A stretch of DNA of 64,000 bases from positions 4,189,656 to 4,253,655 of the forward strand of contig JAQFVV010012396.1 of NCBI GenBank assembly GCA_028023455.1, read 5' to 3'. The notes under the pieces were generated by a model. That model made no database searches, was not told the origin of the DNA, and saw only the letters and a program-made list of their open reading frames with translations. Within the stretch, counting starts at the first letter, position 1. Every line of letters starts with the position of its first letter. Source of the stretch: Epiperipatus broadwayi (lineage: Eukaryota > Onychophora > Udeonychophora > Euonychophora > Peripatidae). The position numbers and the translations under genes were made by a program. Shown here in pieces: positions 41,183-59,999 of the stretch.

Positions 41183-42485
41183 ACAGCATAATTATGAATT
41201 ATCAAGTAATTGGATTTTTAACTATTCAAACATTTTTTTTAATAATAGCATTTTTAAAATGGATGTGAAATTTAGTAAGATTTAAGAAATGTTAATTTTT
41301 TTTTTAATTAGAATATATTTTCATAAATATGTTTCTATAAATAATCTGATCTAGTGCATGTACTATGTTGTTGTTGTCAATAAAATATATCATAGTTATT
41401 GATGATTGAATTTTGTTTTTGTTTCAATTACAATTTTATTATTCATTGTATAACCATGGTGCAATTTGCTCTATTGAATTTTCATTAGTAGTATAAATGT
41501 AAATTGCCTTATGCAGAGAAAAAATGGAAGTCTAAATGAATATTTTTATCTCTATATATTTTAATTAGAATTCTTGTTTTAGTTACATAATTGAAACACC
41601 AATGTGTGAGCATTTTTAGTTATTGATTATCCCATAAAATTTTACTTTATTTGGTTAGTCTTCCAAATTGAGGCATAAATAATTCAGAATCATATCTAAA
41701 ATTTTCTAATGCATAATTGTTAACCTAATGTGTGGATTATCTGAAGCTCAAAGATGAAAATTATACCATAGTAATTTATGATTAGTAATAGTTTCATATC
41801 ATTGTCCTAAAAACAGATGGAGAAAATATAACATATTAAAGAAAAAACAAAGTGTAAAGTATAGCTAATAACAATGATAATAAATGAGATTAAGCAAGAA
41901 AATGACAAATATTAGAGTTACATGATGATAATTTTATGAGGGTGGAAAGCAATTGATTCTAAAAGGTAATATAAAATAATGATCTGATAATATTTTAACA
42001 AATGAAATAATTTAAAATATTATATTTAGATAGGGAATTCAAATATGAAAATTTCAGAAAATCTGTTATATCAAAAAGCAGAAGTATCAGATAGAAAATA
42101 ATTATTTGCCCCAATATATCATCTATTAATAAGATATACAGATATGATAGACATAAAATAAAAGATGTTTTGCTGAGATTGCATAAATTATTTTACAAAT
42201 ATAAGAAATTATAAAATAAATATAAAGAAATTAAGCCTTCAAAATTGATGCCAATATTACAGAAAAATTATTTAAAAAGTTTTAAAATTAATATAAGTAT
42301 TATGAATAAATTTAAACCAATTTTCTGAAATATGGATAATAAATTCACATTAAATGAAAGAAGTGAAAATGCAAATTATTTTTAAAATGTACATCTTTTA
42401 ATTCTTGCAATGGTATTTTATGAGTAATTACATTTGTTAATAATAAAAAGTAATAAAAAAGAAAAAAAAAATCAAGAATATAATG

Positions 42486-42538
<53 letters not shown>

Positions 42539-43530
42539 AAAGTCAATATTACTTATAGAAATGATATAGATATGATTAGTGATAAAAAGTTATTGTAATT
42601 AATTGAATTTGTAAAGAAAAGCTAGTAAAAAAAGAAAACATATGACTGATATTTGGAAAACATTTAATGGCAAAGCATCATTTTAAAAGTAGAACCAAGT
42701 GCTATACTGAAAAATATCAAAAAAAATATTTTTTTTTAAAAAAGCACCTTTTTCCAACCTTGTTTAATTTTTGTTAACTACCAATTAATCTTGTCAGAAG
42801 AGTGTCTGATTACAAAAGTCATAGGAATATATTTTCAAGTAAAAGTGTAACATAACTCTTTTATAAATGTAGATGTAAATAATATGTTATAAATTCATAA
42901 TGTTAGCTGTAAACAAAGCAACTTACTTAATATAAAATTATTTAAGTAATTTACATTTTATGATAAAGTTTATTTGGACTAAAAAGCCAATAAATATTGA
43001 TATAATATATAAAACTGAATTTCAAATAGAACATAATATTTATTATTCAAATCTGTAGAATAATGTATCAGAAAGTAAATGTTAATTTTATTAATTTTAA
43101 TTCTTTCTTAAATATGGAGATTTGCTTATAATCCCTTGACAATTTAATATTAAAAATGTAAAATATTGAATGAAAATATTTCTGAATGCAATTGGTCATT
43201 GAAGTCTAACCTGTTAAAAATAAGTTAGACATTTACACAAATTCTTGCATTTTTTATTTATATCTCCACTGGGGTATTTATGTTACCCTAATAAATATAC
43301 CAGACATTTTATACCTGATTTTATCATAGCATTTTTTATAGTTACTCAATTTTTGGAAATTTAGACACTTAATCTCTGGGCATATCTTAATATTATGGTT
43401 ATATATATTTTATTGCTAGATCATACTGAAGTGAATGACATTCCCAATTTTTATTATTCTTGCTAAATGAGCATAAAAACAATGAAACATTATTTGATTA
43501 CACTAGGAAATATATCAATATTATTGCAGC
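41183..43530. other. AT-rich noncoding DNA
   Basis: Nothing recognised except (TA)n at 42489-42536. Confidence 0.5.
42489..42536. repeat. (TA)n microsatellite
   Basis: About 24 uninterrupted TA repeats. Confidence 0.97.
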
Positions 43531-43690
43531 AGAAACTCACAGGTTTTAAGAGAGTGTATTGTTGATGGTTGGATGAAATAAAGAAGTAGCCTGAAGTGAT
43601 GTGGAAAAAAAAGGTTAGAGATAAGGGAAGATAGATTGAACTTAGAGAGACTTTCATCCTGCAGAGGACTGATAACAATTGAAAATAATG
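43530..43690 (+). pseudogene. RTE-type LINE, copy 4 (3'-end stub)
   Basis: Aligns with the last part of copy 1 (about 17290-17450): GGTTGGATGAAATAA, GATAAGG and AGAGACTTTCATCC in order. It is a severely 5'-truncated insertion, which is typical of LINEs. Confidence 0.7.
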
Positions 43691-50083
<6,393 letters not shown>

Positions 50084-50135
50084 AATATATATATATATAT
50101 ATATATATATGTTTATATATATATATATATATATA
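50084..50135. repeat. (TA)n microsatellite with GTTTA interruption
   Basis: Two TA runs around GTTTA. Confidence 0.95.
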
Positions 50136-51969
50136 CAAACATCAGGTATGATTGTTTTCTTTTTCTTTTAAAATATAAGTTCTTAAAAAAAAAGAAAAAT
50201 AGTTATATGCAATGCAGGTTGATTACAGATCCATATTATAATCTCTTTTGTTCCATTTATCATCCTCCGAAGATTTTTTTATGATTACAATATTCATCTG
50301 TCATAGGGTTGCTTACAATGCATAAGCTGTTATTTTTTTCTTTGATAATCAAAGTGTATCAACAATTCCTACATGAACAAGAATTTGACATTGGCTGATT
50401 ATTGTTTAATTTTGATTACTATTATTATTTATTCTCAAGGAAAACATTTACAATTTTCTTTTTAAATGTAACTGATAGTATCTTGTCTATATATTTCTCC
50501 ATTCTCAGTCCATTATCTATTTGCTATATAGATTTATTTTGGTTAAATATTTTCCTGAGTGTTTTCTTTATAAGAATTGTTTTATGTATTTTCTTTTCAT
50601 TTTCATATGATAGATATTTCATTTATGTTAATAGACCACTATTGTTCTATGCACATATAAACACGATTTTTACATATATAATACAATGTAAAGTAATACC
50701 AAAATTAGTATTGCTAAATTCTCACTCCTTTCTTCACATAAGATTTGATTCACACTTGCTCTACCATTTATTTTTAAATAGGCAAACTCTCTATACATAT
50801 TGGTGATCATGTGATGTTTATTGGCTTATTTTAAAATATCTTCTATGATTATCTCTTTCTAATTTAGTTCTAGATATTTTTTTAAAAAAAATATACTTAG
50901 CTTTATACAAAGTTTATTTAGTTTTCTTTGTCCTTGGTTGATAATTTAAGCATACACATTTATTTGAATTACTCCAATGCAGGAATGATTTAGGTAGTTT
51001 ATCTGTTAACTCCAGCCTAAATTCAGTACTTTCAATGTTTCTTTTTAGTGAGTATATTCCATGAGCAGACGTAAAACTTCTTTGGTCCTGCATTTTATAT
51101 TTACTTTTTCTGTATAATGACTTCAAGACATTTTCAAGAATCACTAATTGTTGATTTTTCTCTTAGCAGAGATCGATTAGATTAGCTGTTCATTTGAATT
51201 AAACCTTTATCTTATATTCTTTAAATAATCTGTAGTTAAGGTTTATTATTTTTTGGTTGTTGAAAATGACAATATTTAAAGAAGTTTTAATCCAACTTTT
51301 CCAGATTAAAAAATCAAACTAAGTTACTTTTTCCACAATCTGTCAAAAATTTCAATTCAACTCTCCCTCCAATTTTAATTTACATTCATCTGCATACTTT
51401 TTATTGATTAATTTCATTCTCTATCACCCCTTTCTGTTTTAAAATCATTTACTTTACTTATGAATATTTGATTTTTTTTTTAAAAGAACTAAAAGTTTTT
51501 GGTTTTGAAACAATTTTTTAACAAAGATAATATTTTTAGAAACTGAATTTGTAAAATGATTCTTATTTATTTACTTTTGAACATAATTTAATATTTAACT
51601 AAAAATAATAATTGTTTTTTTTTAAATATTAAATGTGCACAGACAATAATTATCTATCTATGTAACACATCTTGTTTTAGAAAATGAGATGTGAAATTAA
51701 TTGGTTTTAAAAGCTATTGACTGTTTACTTATTGGAATATAATGATTTCATAGATTATTATTTATCTCTTACATATATTTTTAGTTAATTATTTTATGCA
51801 TCAGATCCTTTATAAATTTTAAACTAACTAAACCAAGTTCAAACCTATTATAACTCAAGTTTTTCTAGTTTAATAAGTGAATATTATTTGATTTTATAAA
51901 ATTTGAAATTATGCAACAAAAATTTTATTTCCTCTTTTATTTTAGGATGGGGTGTACTAATACAAAGTG

Positions 51970-51972
<3 letters not shown>
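50136..51972. other. AT-rich noncoding DNA
   Basis: The 134-codon hydrophobic ORF at 50402-50806 (plus) is F/I/L/Y/S-rich, as expected of a T-rich strand, and is not supported as a gene. The 76-codon minus ORF at 50914-51144 has mixed composition (R-S-F-T-S-A-H-G-I-Y-S-L) but no recognised domain and no clear splice sites; it may be a degraded repeat protein. Confidence 0.45.

Positions 51973-52051
<79 letters not shown>
51973..52051. repeat. (TA)n microsatellite
   Basis: About 39 AT repeats directly preceding the PLE fragment. Confidence 0.97.
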
Positions 52052-52056
<5 letters not shown>

Positions 52057-52680
52057 TAAAAAATGGATAACTATGCCATTTATAAATAACATGCAATCTA
52101 AATTAATTAAAAATATATTTAAAGAAAGGTATAATATTTCATTTTGTGTTCCTCCAAATGTTAATTGATTGATTAGTAATTCTAAGGGTATAATTCATAA
52201 ATTGCAAAGAAATAATATAATTTATCAAATTTCATGTGGATGTCAGAAATTTTACATTGGTGAATTGGGATGTTCTGTGGAAAAAAAGATTGAAGGAGCA
52301 TCAATTATTATATAATCGAATTAAAAATAATGTAAATAGTCAATTTAATACAGCTTCTGTTTTCTTTGACCATGAAAAAACTTGTAATTACAAGTTTACA
52401 TTTAATAGTAATGAAATAAAAATATTAATGGAAGAAAGAAATCATAAAAAGAGGAAAATTAAAGAGGCAATATTAATTGATAAATATAAGAATGATGTTA
52501 TTAATAGGCAAGTGGCGAATACGACCATATACAGCTTATGGATGGAAATATACGTAACATTAAGTTTAAAAAATTTGAAATTCAGTTAAAGCTGACAAGT
52601 ATTACCACATAATCGAAAGCACTACAAAAAAATTTAGACTATAATATTGCATTTATCATTAATATTTTTATATATATATC
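52052..52680 (+). mobile_element. Penelope-like element remnant, copy 2
   Basis: A 5'-truncated PLE starting at the linker between RT and EN and running through the GIY-YIG domain. It lies between (TA)n tracts at 51973-52051 and 52712-52727. It is a different lineage from the 26-kb PLE, with low protein identity outside the GIY-YIG motifs. Confidence 0.75.
52056..52589 (+). pseudogene. PLE linker + GIY-YIG endonuclease domain
   Basis: Linker: W-I-T-M-P-F-I-N-N near 52065, then SFCVPPNVN near 52138 and LISNSKGIIHKLQ (52170-52208). The domain starts NNIIYQISC ('GIY' strand) and CQKFYIGE ('YIG' strand, about 52240). A frameshift follows, then KRLKEHQ (conserved Arg and His), FDHEKTC, and a basic ERNHKKRKIKEAI tail with the catalytic-region Glu. 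A TGA at 52167 and the frameshift near 52245 disable it. In an active element this domain nicks target DNA to prime RT. Confidence 0.8.
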
Positions 52681-52856
52681 TTTTATAATGGGTATTGTAT
52701 TTTACATTTACATATATATATATATATGAGAAACAAAAAACAAGTTAAAAACTTGCTAACGCTTTTATTTATGTCAACAGATGGCGTTCTACCAAAAACA
52801 CCATCAAGCGTATGTTTACATAAACGTCAGAGCATGCATTCACTATCTCTAACTTT

Positions 52857-52916
52857 AATTCCACTTTCAGATCATGATTTCAAGCTATTTGCTATCATCA
52901 GTGGAAAACAGGAATT
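52857..52916 (-). ncRNA. Type I hammerhead ribozyme, unit R1
   Basis: The core CTGATGA...GAAA, stem II and the palindromic stem III are intact. Proximal stem I is weakened: the strand before CTGATGA reads TTTCCA instead of CTTTCA, so it mispairs with TGAAAG. Activity is probably reduced. Confidence 0.7.
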
Positions 52917-53255
52917 TTAGAAAATAGATCTAAACACAAACTCTGAGCGTTTATGAAACAGTTTCTATTCAGCTTGCAAGCGTGAATCTTTTAGACACGT
53001 AATGTCTTCAAACTCAGCATAGCAAGCCAGATAGCTACATGGGTCTGATCTCAGTTCAGCATCACCACATAGTAGAAGCCTCTGCAATATATACCATTGC
53101 TAGAAAGACCTCAAAGGTACATTTATGAAAAACAAAAAACAAGTTAAAAACTTGCTAATGCTTGTATTTATGTCAACAGATGGCGTTCTACCAAAAACAC
53201 CGTCAAGCGTATGTTTACATAAATGTCAGAGCATGCATTCACTATCTCTAACTTT

Positions 53256-53315
53256 AATTCCACTTTCAGATCATGATTTCAAGCTATTTGCTATCATCAG
53301 TGAAAGACAGGAATT
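53256..53315 (-). ncRNA. Type I hammerhead ribozyme, unit R2 (intact consensus)
   Basis: Minus-strand order: distal stem I AATTCC, internal loop TGT, proximal stem I CTTTCA, CTGATGA, stem II (AGC/GCT around a 5-nt AAATA loop, with U-U at the base), GAA, stem III palindrome ATCATGAT, C17, then TGAAAG (6/6 pairs), U, and GGAATT (6/6 pairs). All invariant core positions match. The predicted cleavage is 3' of C17, opposite plus-strand 53269. The CAAATAG closing/loop string equals that of the schistosome hammerhead. Confidence 0.82.
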
Positions 53316-53778
53316 TTAGAAACTAGATCTAAACACAAACTCTGAGCGTTTATGAAACAGTTTCTATTCAGCTTGCAAGCATGAATCTTTTATACACGTA
53401 ATGTCTTCAAACTCAGCATAGCAAGCCAGATAGCTACATGGGTCTGATCTCAGTTCAGCATCACCACATAGTAGAAGCCTCTGCAAAAATATATCATTGC
53501 TAGAAAGACCTCAAAGGTACATTTATGAAAAACAAAAAACAAGTTAAAAATTTGATAATGCTTGTATTTATGTCAACAGATGGCGTTCGACCAAAAACAC
53601 CATCAAGCATATGTATACATAAACATCAGAGCATGCATTCACTATCTCTAAGCCATGTAGCTATCTAGCTTGCTATGCTGAGTTTGAAGACATTATTAGT
53701 CTAAAAGATTCACGCTTGCAAGCTGAATAGAAACTGTTTCATAAATGCTCAGAGTTTGTGTTTAGATCTAGTTTCTAA

Positions 53779-53838
53779 AATTCCTGTCTTTCACTGATGA
53801 TAGCAAATAGCTTAAAATCATGATCTGAAAGTGGAATT
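53779..53838 (+). ncRNA. Type I hammerhead ribozyme, unit R4 (G12 mutated)
   Basis: As R2 on the plus strand, but GAAA has become AAAA (G12 to A at 53814). G12 is catalytically essential in hammerheads, so this copy should be inactive. Confidence 0.75.
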
Positions 53839-54177
53839 AAAGTTAGAGATAGTGAATGCATGCTCTGACATTTATGTAAACATATGCTTGATGGTGTTTT
53901 TGGTAGAATGCCATCTGTTGACATAAATACAAGCGTTAGCAAGTTTTTAACTTGTTTTTTGTTTTTCATAAATGTACCTTTGAGGTTTTTCTAGCAATGA
54001 TATATATTGCAGAGGCTTCTACTATGTGGTGATGCTAAACTGAGATCAGACCCATGTAGCTATCTGGATTTCTATGCTGAGTTTGAAGACATTACGTGTC
54101 TAAAAGATTCACGCTTGCAAGCCGAATAGAAACTGTTTCATAAACGCTCAGAGTTTGTGTTTAGATCTAGTTTTTAA

Positions 54178-54237
54178 AATTCCTGTCTTTCACTGATGAT
54201 AGCAAATAGCTTGAAATCATGATCTGAAAGTGGATTT
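54178..54237 (+). ncRNA. Type I hammerhead ribozyme, unit R5
   Basis: Core, proximal stem I (6/6), stem II and stem III are as in R2. The distal stem I has GGATTT opposite AATTCC, losing part of the pairing. The core is intact. Confidence 0.8.
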
Positions 54238-54321
54238 AAAGTTAGAGATAGTGAATGCATGCTCTGATGTTTATGTAAACATACGCTTGACGGTGTTTTT
54301 GGTAGAATGCCATCTGTTGAC

Positions 54322-54388
54322 ATATATATATATATATTATATATATAAAACAAAATAAATATATTTATATATATATATATATATATAT
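54322..54388. repeat. (TA)n-rich junction between ribozyme array and element B
   Basis: TA runs at 54322-54347 and 54366-54388 around a short AAAACAAAATAAAT spacer. Confidence 0.9.
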
Positions 54389-55303
54389 TGTGCCCTTTTG
54401 TATGGGTCACCATCTAATTTTTGTGCTAATCTATTAAAAATTTTAAATTTAAGATATATTTGAATATGTGATGTTGATTTTGCTTATGGTAATATTTCAA
54501 AAGATTTAATGAAAGCAATCTATGAGTATTTGATATGTAAAATTGTGCTGATATAAAGAGAGACATTTTAAATGATGATGATTATAATATATAATTGTGA
54601 AAAAATGGCCATAATCAATACTGCATTAATATATTTAATAAATAAATATTTAAAGCTGAGATGTTTAAAAGACAAGTTAAAATTAAATGCATATATTTAT
54701 TGTTGATAAAATAATATTATAAGAGAATATAAATATTTTGATTTTATAAGTACATAAATAGAAGATTAATATTTGATTTTAATAATATCGAATTATTGAT
54801 TTAAAATCTATTATAATATCTTATTTATTTTAAAATATTTATTTTAAAAAATGCAATTGTTAGTTTATTTTTGGACGACGATAAGCGTTTCTTGTGTTAT
54901 AAAAAAAAAACAGATGTTAGTTAAAACACACACATGCGTGGAAGTTGTCTAATAAAGTTGCATAAATATTTTAAAAATCATGTTGTAAAATTTATAAATA
55001 ATACGTGAGTTATCACGAGATAAAATAAAGATAAATCAATGTAAAATATTAAATCTGATTTTAAAATATTGTTTTAAAAATATAACGTATAAAGTACTTA
55101 GTTTATGTTAAATAATTTTATAAAAGTTAAAATTAAAATCAAGTAAGATTAGATTTTAAAATATTTGATAGATTTAAATAAACGATAAGAATTATTTAAA
55201 AAATGTAATAATGTAATAAATATTTAATAAGTCATTATTTATTTTTAACTTTGTGTTGTTGGTAAATATGTAAATAAGCCAGCAAAGTTAATTGTTTAAT
55301 CTA

Positions 55304-55337
55304 CCAATCAAATGAGAAGTTTCTTCCGGTATAAAAG
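55304..55337 (+). promoter_or_regulatory. Putative promoter of element B (CCAAT + TATA)
   Basis: CCAATCA at 55304-55310 and TATAAAAG at 55330-55337, followed by a G-rich leader (GGGGAGGACTC). Matches the A promoter in order and spacing. Confidence 0.55.
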
Positions 55338-55564
55338 CTCAGTTCAATTGTTAGGGGAGGACTCTGTGATTGAATTTTCAAGTTAATTGTGCTATTAGAA
55401 AAATAGCTAAGTAAATTTATAGACGCTCTAAAATCATTTTTAAAATTACAAGAGTGTCGTTATAAATAATCTATAAAAGTTGTAAATAATAGATATGCAG
55501 TGTTAATTTAATTTTTCCCAATCAGCCGTCTCTAAATTGAAGCTTAATTTGCAAGCAAATGGTC

Positions 55565-55696
55565 ATGGAAACATCATATATAGTGAAAATATATCGGAAA
55601 CTTTACCCTAGAAATATGACAAACGCTGGATTAGTTCAGAAAATTATGAGATGGAGAAAAGTAGTATTTTGGACAGTATATAATTTTAAAAGCTAA
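55565..55696 (+). CDS. Short ORF in element B, counterpart of that in A
   Basis: A 43-codon ORF from ATG at 55565, about 230 nt after the TATA box, as in A. It begins M-E and its end carries L-V-Q-K ... W-T-V-Y-N-F-K, matching the L-N-Q-K ... W-T-L-Y-G-K-L-K pattern of the A ORF. B is shorter by an internal gap. No known domain. Weak evidence of coding constraint. Confidence 0.28.
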   Translation: METSYIVKIYRKLYPRNMTNAGLVQKIMRWRKVVFWTVYNFKS

Positions 55697-57706
55697 TTAA
55701 TAGTGAATATTAGAAAATAGATATTTTAGAGAATAAAATACTTCTTATGAAGAAAGTATTTTTGCAAGCTATAAATTAAAAAAAATATATCTTAAGTAAA
55801 GATATTAAAAATGAAAGTAGTTTTATAAATACTTGCCTTGTTAAGTCTTTATGTTTAAAATACTGAATGTTGATGATTTTAAAGGCAAATCAATTGAAAT
55901 ATAATTGGCTAAAAATCTTAATATAACAAAATTATTATATTGAAATAATTTAAACGCAGGTCGTTTATAAATAAAGAAGCTTATTCTTACCTAGATATGT
56001 TGATAAGAAATGCGCAAGTGATACGTGGACGTCCCAGTTAATTTAAAATAATTAAATGATAGTTTTTCATAAAACTAAAGACTGAATTAAAATAATAACT
56101 TTTGAATAATATTTTTAAAAGAACTAAACCAGGATCTTATAAACTATTTTAATTTTGTTTTTGTTTTTCTTGTGGGGAACTTTTATTTTATTTTAAAAAG
56201 AACGTTTTCGTTTTTCATAAACTTTTAAAAAAACACGTGATGGACCGGAAACAGGAAATGGTGTGCTGATGAATAGGTGCCTAGGATTAAAAAACTTTAT
56301 GGTGAAAAAGAAAACATCGATGGATTTGTGTAATATAAATTTTCTTTTATTTATTTAATATAAAAGTTAAATATTATTAATCTATTAAAAATAAGATAGG
56401 TACATTTCTTAAAATAATAACTAAAGTAATATAATAAGTAATTGCATAAGTTTATCTTATAATTAATATAAAACGTAATATGTTAAAGAATGATAGTCAG
56501 TGTGAATGTGAATTATTTTATGAAGCTGTAATTCCGAAGAATATTGGAAGATGGACTGTACATTAGGACATTATTGATGGTAAAAATTGTATAATAATAA
56601 TAATTTTAATGTATTTAATATGTTTTCTTTAGATCAACCGAATGATATGTTATTTTGAATGAATGTATGATTATTTTAAAAATACACACACATTATATTG
56701 GCAGTGACAGTTTTATTTAAATATGCATAATTTGAATTTATGATATAAATATGATACAACATTACATAAAAAGCTTAGAAATAATTATATGATTCTTTCG
56801 TAAATAATTTTTGATTTTTATTTTTTATTATTTATTATGTTAGAGTATTAAAATTATATTTATTATTCATATCATTAATTATTTTATTTAAAAGTTAGGA
56901 AGAGATTTCAAAGTTTATATTTTATTATATTTTATTAGATAAATCAAGTTAAGTTTTATGTAGAAGTTTATGTTTGAATTAAAGGTTTACTGAATATGAT
57001 GAGGTATAAATAGTTTTGAATAATTAGTATTTATGTAAAGTAGATGATTGTTTTTCCGGAAAGTTTAAATAAGTTTTAAAGGATGTTTTGTAGATAGAAA
57101 TTTATTAAGAAGGAGTAGTATAACACATGGATTAAAGTAATAATTTCACACAGAAAAGAATCATAAAATTTATCTAATATAGTGCTTTATGAATTTAAAA
57201 TTGATGAATAATTTAAATATTATTATTTTAACAGTACATATATGTAATGCATATTTAATAAAAACATATAGCATGAATTGCATTAAGTGAAATATAAAAT
57301 TATAATCAATTATTTGTTATTACATTACAAGGATACATTAGTTTCTATATTATACTATTAAAGTAATGTTGATAATAAAATAAACACATACTAGTACATT
57401 ATAAAATAAATAATAGCAATACTTAAGTGATGTAGCAATTTAATTAATAAAGTTTAATTGTTTACATATGCTACATAAAGATTATTTACATAAATTTTCT
57501 GTGTAATAATTGAAGTTCACTGATATTTATTTAAAATCTAAGTTTTCAAAAACATACTTCAATATCATTAGTATAGCATTTTAAAAGCATGTATAGATTA
57601 TTTAATAGGAGCATGAGCTAATAACAGTGTAAACATTTTTGTATTATTATTTTCTTATTTTTATTTTTATTTTGTTTTTTCATAATTTTGAACTGTAAAT
57701 ATTGTA

Positions 57707-57787
57707 AATAAATTCTTAATCAAAGTTAATGTAAATAAATTTGTTTAATTTGTTTTAAAAGTGTGTCGAGTTCATTATTTTGCACCA
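57707..57787 (+). terminator. Polyadenylation region and conserved block of element B
   Basis: AATAAA at 57707-57712 and again at 57734-57739, followed by T/G-rich sequence and GTGTGTCGAGTTC, aligned with the A block at 34382-34443. Confidence 0.4.
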
Positions 57788-58710
57788 TAGCATTTGACAG
57801 CAGATAATTTGAAGAAACATAATATTTGCACACTGTGAATTTATTAATATTATTTAGAAATAAATACAATATTTTCCTGATTATTATTTATGAGAATTGA
57901 TTAACATTATTACATCATATTACAATGGTCATAGAGTAATTATCATGCATAATATAAGAGTACAATATTATTTACTGCCACAGATTATTGAATTATATGA
58001 TTTTGATCTATTCCAAAATTAAGATGCTATATGAAGATAAAAGATATACACATGATTATTTATTTATTTAATGATTGATGATATAACAAAAATAAATAAG
58101 ATTAAGTTATACCCTAAGATTAGTATTGAGTATTGTTATTATTAGAATAAGTTAGGTGTATTTAGGTTTGATATAAAATCCCATATCATACTTATTTACA
58201 TGAGTTATCATTACTTTAAGATAATTAGAAGAACCTGAGATTATTTAATTATATTTTGAAAATTAAAATTTAAGATTTATTTATTTTATTATTATTAAAG
58301 ATAGTTTATTTTATTTAAAAGCTATAAGAATGCTGTAGAGGTAGTAGTAAGTTAATAAGGAGGTGACAGTATTCTTATGCCATTGAGACAATGTCTTGGA
58401 AGATATTGACTTAATGTAAATCTACTTATTACTTTGTAACTTTACTTCACAGTCTCATGATTTTAGTTAAATACTTATTTAATTAGTACATACTATAGAA
58501 ATATATTGATTTTGATAATTGATAATAAATTTAATTAGAATATGATAGGATAAAAGTAAATTAAAGATAGATATGCAAATTTTAATTAAGCATTAATTTT
58601 AATTGAGCTAGTCGTATTTCAAATTATATTATACATCGAGAAGTAAGGGTACAATATATATAATTCATTCTTATTTATATATAGTACTGATAGGCGTTTG
58701 GATCGTTATA

Positions 58711-59990
58711 ATATATATATATACACATTAACTTCTTTGATCTTTTTTTCCAAGTATATAATAAATCATATATTAAGTTTGAAGATGTTAATGTCCAAAT
58801 TTATTTACTAAACAAAAACAAATCACTTTTAGTTGCATCTAAATATCTTATATGAAAACAAATTTAAAACATAACTACAACAAGATCAATACTGTATCTG
58901 TTGCAAATGTAATATTTAAATGAATTTATTAGAAATCAGTAATTACTCATTTTAATGATCTTAAGAAAAACCAAAGATAACAGCAATAAGTAAAAGCAAA
59001 ATTATTTGATTGCAGTTTACATTTGAAATGAATACATTTCATTCTCACAATTATTGATGTCCGAATTTATAACTGCACAAGATCTTTAAATGTAGACAAA
59101 AATAGATTCAGTTTTCATTGCTAAAACTATTTGGTCATTAATATTTTTATATTTCCTGTGGGATTTATCTTATAATAAATGAACAAGAAAAAAAAGCATT
59201 TTTATATAAATATATATTTTTAATCCACAGTCAGTATTTCAACAAATCATATTCTTTTAATAGGATTATATGCTACCTCAATGTCTTATCAAAGTAAAAA
59301 AAAATATCTTAAATATTTCTTTAAAAATAAATTAACTAAATGAAAATATTCAATATAGATTTAGATACATAATTAAATTTGAGTATAACTTTATCTTGAA
59401 ATTATCTAGATAATATGACTTTTGCACAGCATTTACTATATTTCATATGTGATCAAAAATTGTAGAAACTTGCATTCTTAATGCCAATTCTTGTCATATA
59501 ATACTCCATTGTCAATGACAATTTAAATACATTATCTACTGGTTCTTAACAATTAGCACCTTGTTAATTAAAGACTTTCAAGTAGCAAAAATATTTCTAA
59601 TTGAATATGTTATTATGATTCAATGTATCAGTATACTACTAAGAATATCTTATATAGGTAAAATAGCCTGATAATATTGCATTTTCTCTATAAACATTTA
59701 ACAAATAAATATGAACAGAAAAGCACATTTGTTATTACATTAATCAATTGCCATTTAATGAATATTTTAGTAATATTAATATATTCATTGGGTTATCTTA
59801 TTGTGACTGAATTAAACAGATTTACTTGAAAAGCCTTATGTTATTAATACATTTAGAAGTCTTATCTTTATTCAAATCACAGAATATATTCATTGTAGCA
59901 AATTGAATTCACTATTACATTACATTATATAGAATAATGCTAAAGTTTTTAACTTAATCCTTTACAAGAAAAATTCAAATATTTCAAATT
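58711..59990. other. AT-rich noncoding DNA
   Basis: Nothing recognised beyond (TA)n at 58711-58723. Confidence 0.5.
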
Positions 59991-59999
59991 AAATTGTTT

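Larger units (their letters stand above)
52726..54321. repeat. Head-to-head array of ~399-bp hammerhead-bearing units (retrozyme-like)
   Basis: Units R1 (52726-53123), R2 (53124-53522) and R3 (53523-53650, truncated) run in one direction. R4 (53651-53970) and R5 (53971-54321) run in the other. Unit period is about 399 bp, with a few percent divergence. R1, R2, R4 and R5 each contain a hammerhead core; R3 breaks just before it. (TA)n lies at both ends (52712-52727 and 54322-54347). A 64-codon ORF recurs in units but overlaps the ribozyme antisense and is probably incidental. Tandem units of this size with type I hammerheads match the known pattern of animal retrozymes. Confidence 0.85.
54389..58710 (+). 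mobile_element. Element B: 4.3-kb LTR-like noncoding element in (TA)n
   Basis: Starts TGTGCCCTTTTGTATGGGTC and ends GGATCGTTATA, followed by (TA)n. Collinear with element A across promoter, short ORF, poly(A) region, the conserved TTCTTATGCCATTGAG block (58371-58387) and GAGCTAG (about 58605). The interior has no recognisable protein. Spacing from TATA to AATAAA is about 2.4 kb, against 2.9 kb in A. It differs from A by many substitutions and indels, so the two are old or belong to different subfamilies. Confidence 0.7.

Noticed and set aside
50402-50806. 134-codon hydrophobic ORF resembling a membrane protein
   Set aside because: T-rich strands translate as F/I/L/Y/S. No ordered transmembrane topology, no splice signals and no similarity that I can name.
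52726-54413. Recurrent ~64-codon ORF in each unit of the ribozyme array
   Set aside because: It recurs because the units are repeated. It lies antisense to the hammerhead, its length varies with junctions, and there is no domain.
56262-56292. CTGATGA in element B
   Set aside because: No GAAA at a suitable distance and no stem pairing.
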